From: Flaccisagitta enflata
Lineage: Eukaryota > Chaetognatha > Sagittoidea > Aphragmophora
Direction: 5' to 3'
NCBI GenBank assembly: GCA_965153355.1
Contig: OZ231128.1
Span: forward strand, 4,650,001 to 4,714,000
Length of the DNA stretch: 64,000 nt
Below, in pieces: positions 11,263-21,486 of the stretch. A program made the translations under genes and the position numbers. The notes under the pieces were generated by a model. The model did not search any database and was not told the origin of the DNA. It saw only the letters and a list, made by a program, of their open reading frames with translations. Each line of letters opens with the position of its first letter. Positions within the stretch are counted from its first letter, which is position 1.

Positions 11263-12497
11263 CAAACAAAATGACAAAATGCGTAAACCACGAGTTTTCA
11301 CACCAATAGACTGAGGCACAAACTGACAGAGCCTGGCAAACATTAAAGAATTGCATTGCTAGTACACGACTCAAAACTGAAAGATATACTTGAAGTAGGC
11401 AGCGATATCAGCGGGGGTAAAAAAGGTCGCTCGAAAATCATTTTTAGCAATTTGACTAAACTGAGGGCGCTGAATAAAACTGTGGAAATCTTATGTCTTC
11501 AGCATTACTCGTTTTGATGTTGTACAAACATTTCTTTTATAAAAAGTGGGAAAAAAAGGTAACACTTATCCTACGACTTCTTTCTATAACTCAACTCCAC
11601 CAACACTTTCTCTAAGTCAGAGTTAACTTTCCAATGTATCATTACGCGTTGAGAAAGAAAGACAGACCGACTAAAACCAAAGAATAAATAGACAAACAGA
11701 TACGCTGATACATATAAATTGCATCAGAACACCAACAGTGAATCCGACTGCATGCAGTAATCTGTAAAACGCCATTTGGCGCCTTAAAAAAATGTTTTTG
11801 TAGAGAGTTGATGTTAGTGCGTCTCTCACTACAGCATAATAAGACGGCAATGATGACAAGGAAAATTGCTTCTTAAAAATCACCTTTACTTTAGTCTTCA
11901 TCCGAGTAGGGAAGTAGGTCTAGTAAGAAAAGTGAAATATCTGCTAAACCTTATGAGTAACATCGATGAAAAAAAGATTGACCATAATACTTATGAAATA
12001 CTATAGATTAAAGAAAAATAAAACTATCTGCGCTCAAGTTGACCTTTATGTCCCTGGACTTTAACTCTGAGCGCATGATCAGAAAATTGTATGAAACATC
12101 GTGTCAATTAAGTCAATATCAAAAATTGAGGGTGCTTTGATCTCTCAATTATCATTTGAAATCCGAAGCAGAATTCAACACTCTATCCACCGGTGCCGTT
12201 ACCGGGATTGTAGAAGCTAGCGTTCGGCCGTAGTGATTTTATCTTACACGCAGTTGAATTTGATTTCAGAGTAAAATCTGAACTGTTGAGATCTACGGGC
12301 AAACCTTTTTCAAGCTCTACTTGAAGGGACTAGGGGGATCATGAAATACTATCAAAATGCTAAATTTGACTCAAAATGCAGATATTCATTGCATATATCA
12401 GTTTGAAAGTTAGTGAAAATGGTTCATTTTGTTATGTTGTTTTACTCTATATATCTGTCCGAATCTCTTTTAAAAAGTGTTACACTAAGAAAACAAG

Positions 12498-12680
12498 TGA
12501 CGCAGGATCACAATATTGTTGCAGACGGGTAGGCAGGGGCCTCCAACCCCCATCCATACCCCATGCCCCCACACATACACAAAAACACTCATTTTTGCAC
12601 TTTTCAACTTGTGTCCACAGACCAACAGACCGACCGACGGATGGAAAGGCCTCTTATAGAGTTGCGTGTCCGCAACTAGA
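12498..12680 (+). repeat. Family B element
   Basis: AAGTGACGCAGGATCACAAT, ATTGTTGCAGACGGGTAGGC, AGGGGCCTCCAACCCCCATC, then a GACCGACGGATGG stretch and TTATAGAGTTGCGTGTCCGC. It ends in the hairpin AGTTGCG-TGTC-CGCAACT (12660-12677) followed by AGAAA. About 180 bp, non-coding. Confidence 0.75.
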
Positions 12681-12782
12681 AAGGGGGGAGGGGCTTATTG
12701 GAAGGGGGGGGTACTAAATGGCAAAACATATGGTATGTCTTTCTATACACAATGGGTTTTCGATGATAAAAATTACCATCAG

Positions 12783-14733
12783 AACGTTTTGCGCACTGTC
12801 ATCTATGAAGGATCAGCTGAAAAAGTATGCTGTCCTCTTCCAAAAATTTCGACATGCATATAAGGCCGTAAACCATTCCGAAAAAGTCAGCCCTTCTAGA
12901 TGCGATGACGCTCAGGACGCGATTGAGGATTATGCGGCATTCATTCACACTGAATTCAAATGGAAAACAATTCCAAACAAACTCCATTACCTAGAGCAAA
13001 GAGTGGTCAAAAACATGCGATGTCAGGGAGTAGGTCTTGTACAATTTAGCGACCAGGCCATGGAAGCGGCCAATCAGGCCCAAAAAAAAAGCGCCAAAAG
13101 AACACGTAACATGAATCCTGTCGATGGACTTGGAACAGATGCGAGAAGACTTATGCAAGATAAAATACCGCACGCCAACTCTTTCATCACTCAGGCCAAA
13201 TCAAAAGTTATGGCCGCCAGGTTGCAAGTTAGTCAGGCAAACTCACCAGTTACTCAGACTTCCTCGCCAGTCACTCAGGCTCACTTGCCAGTCACTGCGG
13301 CCAACTTACAAGCTAGTCAGGCCCATTCACAAGTCATAGAGGCCCACTTGGAAGTAACTCCTGATTCGCCAACGACTCAGGCCAACTCGCCATTGACTCA
13401 GGCCAACTCGCCATTGACTCAAGCCAACTTGCCATTGACTCAAGCCAACTCGTCATTGACTCAAGCCAACTCGCCATTGACTCAAGCCAACTCACCATTG
13501 ACTCAAGCCAACTCGCCATTGACTCAAGCCAACTCACCATTGACTCAGGCCAACTTTCCATTGACTCAAGCCAACTCGCCATTGACTCAGGCCAATTCGC
13601 CATTGACTCAGGCCAACTTGCCCTTGACTCAGGCCAACTCGCCATTGACTCAGGCCAACTCGCAATTGACTCAGGCCAACTTGTTATTGACTCAGGCCAA
13701 CTCGCCATTGACTCAGGTCAATTCGCCCTTGACTCAGGCCTACTCGCCATTGACTCAGGCCTACTCACCATTGACTCAGGCCAACTCGCCATTGACTCAG
13801 GCCAACTTGCCATTGACTCAGGCCAACTCGCCATTGACTCAGGCTAACTTGTCATTAACTCAGGCCAACTTGCCATTAACTCAGGCCAACTCGCCATTAA
13901 CTCAGGCCAACTCGCCATTGACTCAGGCCAACTCGCCATTAACTCAGGCCAACTCGCCATTAACTCAGGCCAACTCGCCATTGACTCAGGCCACCTCGCC
14001 ATTGACTCAGGCCAACTCGCCATTGACTCAGGCCAACTCGCCATTGACTCAGGCCAACTCGCCATTGACTCAGGCCAACTTGTCATTAACTCTGGCCAAC
14101 TTGCCATTAACTCAGGCCAACTCGCCATTGACTCAGGCCAACTCGCCATTGACCCAGGCCAACTCGCCATTGACTCAGGCCAACTCGCCATTGACTCAGG
14201 CCAACTCACCATTAACTCAAGCCAACTCGCCATTGACTCAGGCCAACTTGTCATTAACTCCGGCCAACTTGCCATTAACTCAGGCCAACTCGCCATTGAC
14301 TCAGGCCAACTCGCCATTGACTCAGGCCAACTTGTCATTAACTCAGGCCAACTCGCCATTAACTCAGACCAACTCGCCATTGACTCAGGCCAACTCGCCA
14401 TTGACTCAGGCCAACTTGTCATTAACTCAGGCCAACTCGCCATTAACTCAGACCAACTCGCCATTGACTCAGGCCAACTTGCCATTAACGCAGGCCAATT
14501 TGCCATTCACTCAGGCAAACTCGCCATTTACACAAAATATTCAAGTCAACATAAAAGATACTCCCAAAAACACTTATGGTGATTTGCATTTGACAAAATT
14601 GTCCAATGAATGTTTCATCCATACTCCACCCACGGCAACGGGACTGAGGGATTCGCACACGGCAACAGATTCAAAGCTTCATAATTCAGCGACAAAGACC
14701 GGAGCCAAAAGTATTGCTAGGATCCAGGATTAA
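12783..14733 (+). CDS. Last large exon: conserved segment plus heptad array
   Basis: The acceptor ACCATCAG|A is in phase 2, as needed after 10736 once the frameshift is allowed for. The first 110 codons are ordinary, with KDQLKKYAVLFQKFRHAYK, DAIEDYAAFIHTEFKWKTI, PNKLHYLEQRVVKNM and GVGLVQFSDQAMEAANQ. The pattern K-LH-LE-x-V ... G-x-G...S(D/E)Q..E recalls the C-terminal part of the same invertebrate repeat-copy family. Then follow about 54 units of the QANSPLT heptad and about 70 unique residues to a stop at 14731-14733. The open frame starts at 12718, but the spliced start fits better. An alternative donor (ACTTATG|GTGATT, near 14580) could instead join the small candidate exon at 16047. Confidence 0.6.
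13378..14520 (+). repeat. 21-bp coding minisatellite, about 54 units
   Basis: Same unit as at 4174-4622 (GCCAACTCGCCATTGACTCAG). Most changes are synonymous or swap Ser/Leu and Pro/Ser within the heptad. Higher-order phrases recur, such as NLSLTQANLPLTQAN, suggesting expansion by blocks of several units. No stop or frameshift occurs over more than 1.1 kb. Confidence 0.95.
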
Positions 14734-15453
14734 ACTTAGCATAGCTCAGCTCAGCTTAGCTCAGTTTTGAATTGACCAACAACTCTTATGATATTCCTTA
14801 CCCAACTTTCTCACAAATCTGTTCTTTTCCTTCATTGTATCAGCATCGGTCTGGAGTAGTCATTGGTCATTATGATTGACTGATTGACTGCCTAACTGTG
14901 GTAGGTAGGGGAAAATGACCCGGCAAAGCAATCAATTCTGGGGTGTTGTTACCATGCTTTGGCAGGTTGCCATACATGAAACAAGTCAAATTTAAATTCT
15001 GAATTTTTAAAAGAATTGATCTCAGAGATGTATGACATAAGATGTCATATCCGCAGTGTTTTTTCATGATTTTCTTGAAAAAGGTTTTAGTCTCATGTCT
15101 GATGATTTAAATTAACATGTAAACAACACCCCAGAGTAAGTCTCTATGCTGAGTCATTCTACTTACCATAGCAAGGCATCTTGGTGTACTTTAATGAACA
15201 GGTTAAGAATTCAAAGCGTATATCACAATACCGTAAATTATTTGACTGTCTTCCCCTATGGCGATAGACATGATAACTGGTAGTCAAGATCATATCGCTC
15301 TTTTCCAATGGAAACTAGTTTAAGACAATCTAAATGATTTCACTTATTGCGAAATATGCTTTGAACCCTGTAGTCACTCATTTAGCTGTAGACATGTAGT
15401 TTGTAAGATTTGAAATTTTTTCTTTTCTGTATATGTCCTGTACCTCATATACA
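14734..15453. other. No gene seen
   Basis: AT-rich sequence after the stop. TCTGGGGTGTTGTT (about 14936) has an inverted partner AACAACACCCCAGAG (about 15121), suggesting an old foldback. There is no conserved frame, RNA gene or clear polyadenylation cluster. Confidence 0.4.
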
Positions 15454-16022
15454 GTAGATGTCGTCTAGACTTGGAAATGCGGGCGAATTTGTTACAGGAA
15501 GACAAATATACTTAAGAGACTAATATTTGAAATATAGACTAACAAAAGGATGCTTTGTTGCCCATGGGTGTTGGTTGCCATGGAAACATATTTCTGTGTA
15601 TTTACGCTAAAGTATCAATATTTTAAGAGATTTTTTTAGGGAACATTGCTTAAAATAAAATTTGCTACAACTTTCCCACGATATGTTCTGTAAGAATATT
15701 GCTTGTTTGGCTGTTGCTAGGGAGTGTAAGTATGTGTGACAGCCCTGTGATGTACCTAGCAACCGCCAAACGAACGATATTCTTACAGAACATATTATAG
15801 GAAAGTTGTAGCAAATTTCATTTTAAACAATGTTCACTCAAAAAAATTTTCAAAACATTGATACTTTAGCGTAAATACATGGAAATGTGTTTCCATGGCA
15901 ACCAACACCCATGGGCAATAAAACATCTTTTTATTAGTTGTGATTCCAAATATCAGTCTCACAAGTTGATTTGTCTTCTTGTAATGAATTCCTCCGTAAC
16001 TCCAAGTCTAGACGACATCTAC
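15454..16022. repeat. Foldback (MITE-like) element, 569 bp
   Basis: GTAGATGTCGTCTAGACTTG at the left is matched by CAAGTCTAGACGACATCTAC at the right. The arms continue inward through ATGGGTGTTGGTTGCCATGG / CCATGGCAACCAACACCCAT, TATTTACGCTAAAGTATCAA / TTGATACTTTAGCGTAAATA, and GAACATATTATAGG / CACGATATGTTC. Each arm is over 250 bp and nearly fills the element. The end motif recurs at 51391-51420. Confidence 0.85.
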
Positions 16023-16046
16023 TTTACGTCTTTCTACATCATACAG

Positions 16047-16145
16047 GTTCTGAAGAATCTACCTTGGGACCTACCCAGTCGAAGCGGAGAAAGTTGTCAT
16101 CCATCAAAATCGATATTAGCAACATTCAAATGGAATCCGCTCATG
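16047..16145 (+). CDS. Candidate small exon with basic NLS-like cluster
   Basis: TTTCTACATCATACAG precedes an open stretch reading SEESTLGPTQSKRRKLSS, ending ATG|GTAACA. Phase 1 at both ends. KRRK resembles a nuclear-localisation cluster. It might join the upstream gene through an alternative donor near 14580, or be a chance frame next to the foldback element. Nothing confirms expression. Confidence 0.25.
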
Positions 16146-16575
16146 GTAACATCAACACAGTCAAATGTCTGATGATAGTCGTTATTACAACAAAATCAGA
16201 GGCAGTAATGCCAAAATTGCTCGCCATTCAAAAATGTGACCGACCAACCAACCAACCAACCAACCAACCAACGCGCCGACACACATGGAACCGCGACTAG
16301 ATATGACTTGTGATTGTCCACAGCGGGGCGAGGCTGGGGCCTGAGCAATTCAAGACTGTTTTTTTACTAATTGCATGAATTTTGTGATCCATACCAAGGC
16401 AAATGAATACTTGCAGATGAGCGGCTCTGTCGGTCGTCCAGAAAGATGCAATCAAAAAGCTGGCAGTGACACATAACTGATTGATACATTATCCTGAAAT
16501 TCACACATGATTCGGAAATTTACACATAAACCGGAAATTCAGGACTAGTCGCAATTCACTTGCCAACCCCCCTTC

Positions 16576-16817
<242 letters not shown>

Positions 16818-17344
16818 GGCTCATTGTCGCATTTGTTTACGGCGAATAAAGAAAAGAAGTAATCAATTGGACCCATTCATGATTGTAATGTTCTGTTCCA
16901 CTACAATTGTTAATTTTAATCATTAAAAATAAATCAAATCAACTGCAACGATCATGAATAATCCTCTCATTCATTTTAGTTTTTAATGTAACAGGTACTG
17001 CAGTTCAATGATACTGAGGTTGTTGAGTGCGTTTCATGGGGCAGTGATGCTGAAAATGCTAAAAGAAGTTCTTTTGAACTTGGTTCTTGTAAAAGAACAA
17101 GGCCGTATGCACTCCTCCTTGGTCGTGGATGGGTGGGCAGGAGCGAAACGCTCAAATTTTTGACGCTCAAACATTGACCAAAGGAATAACACGGCAAGTT
17201 ACAGAGTCACATGTCCACGACTAAAACATGTAGAACCGCTGCCTTAAGAACGATATCACCAAGCATGCATGCGACATAAAACTAGGTAAAAGAGAGTAGG
17301 GAGAATGAGCTAATAAACATGAAAAAAACTAAGACAAAGAAGAA

Positions 17345-17560
17345 GAACAAGTGACGTGGGGTCACAATATCGTTGCGGACAGGTGGGCAGGGGCAGCCAA
17401 CCCCCATCCACACCCAATGCCCCACCCAACTCCCCTTCCAACACAGACACATGCACAAAAAGCTTCTAAAAGGCTAGTTTTCCCACTTTGCGACTCATGC
17501 TCACCGACGGACGGATGGACGGACGGATGGACAAAGCCCGCAAATAAAAAGAATAGTCGC
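17345..17560 (+). repeat. Family B element
   Basis: AAGTGACGTGGGGTCACAAT, ATCGTTGCGGACAGGTGGGC, CCAACCCCCATCCACACCC, TTTCCCACTTTGCGACTC and a GGACGGATGGAC run, as in the copies at 12498 and 31560. A remnant of the same family (GGGTGGGCAGGAGCG, then AGTCACATGTCCACGACTAA) lies at 17120-17225. Confidence 0.75.
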
Positions 17561-17609
17561 AAAAGCGTTAGATGGTCAGCGCTTGAGTAGAAAGTGATTA
17601 AGGTTGAGA

Positions 17610-18240
17610 GGGAGCAGGGCAGCGGCCCCGAAGGGGACGAAGTCCTGTAGAACACAGGGGGAATCTGTCCATCCGCCCGTCCGTCCGTCCATCCTGTTGT
17701 CAGCCTTCCTTCTGTCCAGGAAGCCCTGTTATTCAAATTTTCATTGAACACCGCGGAGAAATGACAAAAGGCAGTATATGGACAATGGTACCCTTGCCCT
17801 TATTGTATAGTTTGTAGGTTAAGTTGAGAGAGGAGCAGGCCAGAATCTGGGTCTTAGAGACCAATTTCTTGGCAAGGATTTCAGTCTTGAAGGCCAGGAT
17901 TTTGGCCTCTGAGGCTTAGATTTAGGTCTTTGAGGCCAGAACCTAGGTCTTGAAGGTCAGAATCTGGGTCCCAAAGGTCAGGATCTGGGTCTCTAAGGCT
18001 TGGATGTGGGTTTTGGGAGCCAGAATCTAAGTTTAAGGGGCCAAAATGATAGAACTCAGGCCAGAATTCAAGTTTCCTGGCCAGATTTGGTTCATCTTAC
18101 CTGGTCTTGAGCCATTTTTGCCTGGATTTGGCCCATTTTGGAAGGATTTGGGTCATTTTGCTTGGATTTGGGCCATACAGTTTGGATTTGGGCCCCAAAG
18201 GAGACGAAGCCCTGAGGGTGGGGCGGAGGGGGGGACGTAC
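17610..18240 (+). repeat. Family Z variant, copy 4 (damaged)
   Basis: GCAGCGGCCCCGAAGGGGAC and AAGTCCTGTAGAACACAGG with a CCGTCCGTCC run at 17610-17700. A degenerate minisatellite (TTGAGGCCAGAATCTGGGTC-like units) fills 17850-18200, ending with GGCCCCAAAGGAGACGAAG and a GGACGTAC run. The 'GAAGGGGACGAAGTCC' variant of the end is shared with copies at 41940 and 54075. Confidence 0.65.
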
Positions 18241-18249
18241 GGACGTACG

Positions 18250-19052
18250 GACGTACGGACGGACAGAATCTTACAGTCTATCAATCTTTCAGTCTATCAA
18301 TCTTTCAGTCTATCAATCTTTCAGGTCTATCAATCTTTCAGTCTATCAATCTTCCAGTCTATCAATCTTTCAGTCTATCAATCTTAAATTCTATCAATCT
18401 TTCAGTCTGTAATCTTTCAGTCTATCAATCTTTTCCAGTCATCAATCTTTCAGTCTATCAAATCTTTCAGTCTATCAATCTTTCAGTCTATCAATCTTTC
18501 AGTCTATCAAACTTTCAGTCTATCAATCTTTCAGTCTATCACTCTTTCAGTCTATCAATCTTTCAGTCTATCAATCTTTCAGTCTATCAATCTTTCAGTC
18601 TATCAATCTTTCAGTCTATCAATCTTTCAGTCTATCAATCTTTCAGTCTATCAATCTTTCAGTCTATCAAGAGAACGGCCATTCAATCTTACAGTCTATC
18701 AATCTTACAGTCTATCAATCTTACAGTCTATCAATCTTACAGTCTATCAATCTTACAGTCTATCAATCTTACAGTCTATCAATCTTACAGTCTATCAATC
18801 TTACAGTCTATCAATCTTTCAGTCTATCAATCTTTCAGTCTATCAATCTTTCAGTCAATCAATCTTTCAGTCAATCAATCTTTCAGTCAATCAATCTTTC
18901 AGTCTATCAATCTTTCAGTCTATCAATCTTTCAGTCTATCAATCTTTCAGTCTATCAATCTTTCAGTCTATCAATCTTTCAGTCTATCAATCTTTCAGTC
19001 TATCAATCTTTCAGTCTATCAATCTTTCAGTCTATCAATCTTTCAGTCTATC
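18250..19052 (+). repeat. 16-bp tandem array AGTCTATCAATCTTTC
   Basis: About 50 units of AGTCTATCAATCTTTC. A sub-block at 18680-18800 has TTAC in place of TTTC, and there are one break (GAGAACGGCC at 18671) and a few TCAATCAATC units. It starts after a GGACGTAC run and stops about 22 bp short of the last recognised exon of the minus-strand NZF-UBA gene. Confidence 0.95.
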
Positions 19053-19073
19053 GCACAGTCATTAGTGCGACAC

Positions 19074-19261
19074 CTGTTTCGGCGTTATATGCGTCAACGT
19101 TCTTTCCACGTCGCCGTCGTTGAGGAGAAAAGCTTCCTCTACTTGCTTTAAAGTAGGTTTGAAATTGACGTGGCGCCACGTGGCTAACGTCAACACCTCG
19201 CTCACGGTCGCGTCCCAATTCTCCGCCATCCACTCAGATACGGCCGTCACGTTAGCTGAGG
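19074..19261 (-). CDS. RNF31: HOIP-like UBA exon (second half of the UBA region)
   Basis: On the minus strand, acceptor CCGAAG|CC (phase 1) and donor CAG|GTGTCG (phase 0). Reads SEWMAENWDATVSEVLTLAT, then KQVEEAFLLNDGDVERTL. The spacing W(M/L)xxxxxxxVxExxxLA, then Exx.AFLxxxGDxexxL, fits my memory of the extended UBA of HOIP/RNF31, the linear-ubiquitin ligase that binds HOIL-1L there. Drosophila LUBEL is the fly counterpart. If correct, the RBR catalytic exons should follow on the minus strand, but none was recognised to position 1. The gene may continue beyond the window, be interrupted, or lack RBR. Another UBA protein is possible. Confidence 0.55.
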
Positions 19262-19400
19262 CTTCGGATAAGAATAATAAGAGCAAAACTTCATAAGTTT
19301 TTAAAAAACCTGTCATCAAAACACTTCGCGTTCATTATCTGAAGGTCGTCAGGCAACAAAATCTAGTTGGGGCAATCCATTTGAAAAACTTGAGCCATAC

Positions 19401-19518
19401 CACTTCTATTTGCGAACTGTTTGTTTATGGTCCACAAAGCTTCCATCTTTTTACGGGATATCAGATATTTCTTGGGAACTATCCCCCGCTTTTCGGCCTC
19501 CAGCATCTCCTTGTAAGT
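19401..19518 (-). CDS. RNF31: HOIP-like UBA exon (first half)
   Basis: Minus strand: acceptor ATGTACTGCAG|ACT in phase 0, donor AAGTG|GTATGG in phase 1, joining the exon ending at 19261 without a shift. It encodes YKEMLEAEKRGIVPKKYL followed by a basic helix, similar in layout to the 'EGEAAG-PEE' start of the HOIP UBA region. On its own the sequence would not be diagnostic; the assignment rests on its position between the NZF and the second UBA half. Confidence 0.5.
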
Positions 19519-19670
19519 CTGCAGTACATTAATTTAGAGAAGTATGTGAATTAGTGTTTGAAAAGAAAGCTAGCTAGGTACAGAAAACTTGTACAGCGAT
19601 TTACTTATCATCAAATTTGGACTTTCTCACGACCGTCAATCTCCGGATTCCTTTGTTTCTTGTTACTGAC

Positions 19671-19852
19671 CGAGCTATTTCGAAGAATATTCAAGTGATT
19701 GGTGCCACCAGCAAGCGACTGGTCGGTTTCTATTGACGACGTCGTCGAGGAAGATGTAATCGTTGGAATCGCCGGTTTCGGCGTTTCACACAACTCACAA
19801 CGATCGTTGGCGACGGAATTCAGGAAGGTACACGCAGGACACGGCCATTCAA
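19671..19852 (-). CDS. RNF31: RanBP2-type (NZF) zinc finger exon
   Basis: Minus strand: acceptor CTTCCTTCAG|TT (phase 1), donor TCG|GTCAGT (phase 0). It opens VEWPCPACTFLNSVANDRCE and continues LCETPKPAIPT. This matches the NZF pattern W-x-C-x2-C-T-F-x-N-x6-C-x2-C. NZFs of this type bind ubiquitin, and the T-F dipeptide after the second Cys is the usual ubiquitin-contact pair. A Ser/Thr-rich linker follows. NZF followed by a UBA is the HOIP order. The finger is certain; the gene name is less so. Confidence 0.85.
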
Positions 19853-20141
19853 CTGAAGGAAGTAAAAGTTATTGGTTATTACATGATGGAACTACACTAG
19901 TTCGGTATACGGTACACATGAAGAGTGGAACAATATCCCTCACTATACCCAAACTGAAATAAATGGAAGAGGGATTTGTAACATTGGCTTCATTTTATGA
20001 CACTCTTTCCATTTCTCTCAAACAAAATTTGAATAAGTCATTTTTTGCAAGAGAAATATTCTATAGAACAGCTGTTTCCTTTTTTTATGGTTCGCAGTGT
20101 ATCAAAATCAGGTCTGACAATGAGATGAATTTTAAGACTAC

Positions 20142-20226
20142 CTTGGTCAATGCTGTTTTCTGCGGCTGTTGCTTCTTCATACGGAGGTGGGGGAGTTTCC
20201 GCAAGATTCGGTCGAAAATCCAAATC
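20142..20226 (-). CDS. RNF31: Linker exon with PPPPY motif
   Basis: Minus strand: acceptor TCTTACGTTAG|GAT (phase 0), donor CCAAG|GTAGTC (phase 1). It reads DLDFRPNLAETPPPPYEEAT and then AAENSIDQ. PPPPY contains a PPxY core, a ligand for WW domains such as those of NEDD4-family ligases. Both junction phases agree with the neighbouring exons. Confidence 0.6.
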
Positions 20227-20407
20227 CTAACGTAAGAAACGATTTACTCTTCAGACTATGGGACATTGAATGTTCGAAACCAGTGTAAGCGCTGGAAACA
20301 AGCATATAGGTAGAAAGACTGTAAAAGCAACATGTTCAGCATATGCAATTGAGGCTAATAAATCACATAGTATTGACTTTTTTCCATCTTGCAAGTTAAC
20401 GCTTTAC

Positions 20408-20703
20408 CTGCGCATGCCGAGAATAGGGAGAAAATCTCTCAAATCTCTCTGACGGCAGGGATGAGTTGTCCGGATGTAACGGCAGCAATAATGGTCTCGT
20501 TGTTGGCGGAGGTGGGCGCGGCGGGGGGAGCGAGTCCGCTGAAATGGACAGCTCAGAAACCTCTGACGACCCAATGTGAACGGGAGAAGGCGTGGATCCT
20601 GGATAACGTGGAGGCGATGGATGATGCGGTTCATGTGGCTGCGGAGACACATACGGCGGCATGTGAATTGGTGGCGGCGTTGACGACGACGACACCCACC
20701 CGC
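20408..20703 (-). CDS. RNF31: Proline-rich exon upstream of the NZF
   Basis: Minus strand: proposed acceptor ATTCGAG|GC (phase 1), the first AG after a long pyrimidine tract; donor GCGCAG|GTAAAG (phase 0). It contains PPPIHMPPYVSPQPHEPHH, PSPPRYPGSTPSPVHIG and PPPRPPPPTTRPLLLPLH: disordered and Pro-rich. The 5' end (about 20690-20703 and the acceptor) lies in a dispersed repeat also found at 32590-32655. The frame has an internal ATG (MPPYVSPQ), so this could be a first coding exon rather than one spliced to the exon at 20808. Confidence 0.5.
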
Positions 20704-20752
20704 CTCGAATTATAGTCCGCGTCGGAATGGTATTCCGTCGCGGACAAAAATA
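20690..20752. repeat. Dispersed GTCCGCGTCGGAAT repeat overlapping an exon edge
   Basis: GACGACGACACCCACCCGCC, GAATTATAGTCCGCGTCGGA and ATTCCGTCGCGGACAAAAA are shared almost base for base with 32590-32655, where a longer CGA/CAA triplet run precedes them. In this copy the minus-strand acceptor of the Pro-rich exon falls inside the repeat. Confidence 0.8.
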
Positions 20753-20802
20753 GAAAAGACAAATATGGAAAGACAAAAAAAGAAAAAAAAGGGAAAGGTC
20801 TA

Positions 20803-20961
<159 letters not shown>

Positions 20962-21249
20962 TCAAAATTTAAGGATCAGAATAGGATTTGACGATACGTC
21001 TGTTTTGAGTAAATATCACCTGAAAAAGGAGGATAAAAATGTCAATAAAAACGGCGCTATCAAACAACAAAACGGGACGATCATAACATAAAATCAAGTT
21101 TTCATGCGTAAATGAAAACGAAAGCGTCAATAATATGGAGTGATCATTTCCAAGATCATCCCAATTTTGACAATGCATGCACGAATTGTGACGATCAATG
21201 TTACATCGCATTGCATAGCTCGGCAATGTATAAAAGGACGAGCTGCGGA

Positions 21250-21486
21250 CTAAAATACGACAGTCCCTTCATCACTGGGTTTGGCGCAATAACGAGTTCC
21301 CAGCGGCGCCGGTCGGTCCAACTTTCTTTTCCCTTTGCACCACAACCGATGATCGGGCCAATGCGCCTCCTGGCATTCTTTCGAACAATAACTCGCCAAC
21401 AGACAACCTTTGCAGTACCGAAATTTCTCCTTGGCGGTGCGATCGAGCCCGCGAGCTTTGTCGAAAATCGCCGGGCCATTCTGACC
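21250..21486 (-). CDS. Terminal exon with MYND-type zinc finger
   Basis: Minus strand: acceptor ATAACAAAG|GGT, 78 codons and TAG at 21250-21252. Contains EKFRYCKGCLLASYCSKECQ and EAHWPDHRLWC: C-x2-C-x5-C-x3-C-x7-H-x3-C. This is the second part of a MYND finger, a protein-interaction zinc domain. The first C-x2-C pair of a canonical MYND is not in this exon. It may come from the preceding exon, or the finger may be incomplete. The in-frame stop suggests a gene end about 310 bp before the PSMA5 start. The parent gene is not recognised. Confidence 0.65.
   Translation of the reverse strand, partial: GQNGPAIFDKARGLDRTAKEKFRYCKGCLLASYCSKECQEAHWPDHRLWCKGKRKLDRPAPLGTRYCAKPSDEGTVVF

Noticed and set aside
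10728-11374. Several open frames of up to 207 codons over the CA-rich block
   Set aside because: Pure His-Thr or Val-Cys dipeptides from a microsatellite; no splice context.
18250-19052. CRISPR-like array
   Set aside because: Units are contiguous 16-mers without unique spacers, in a eukaryotic genome; a simple tandem repeat.
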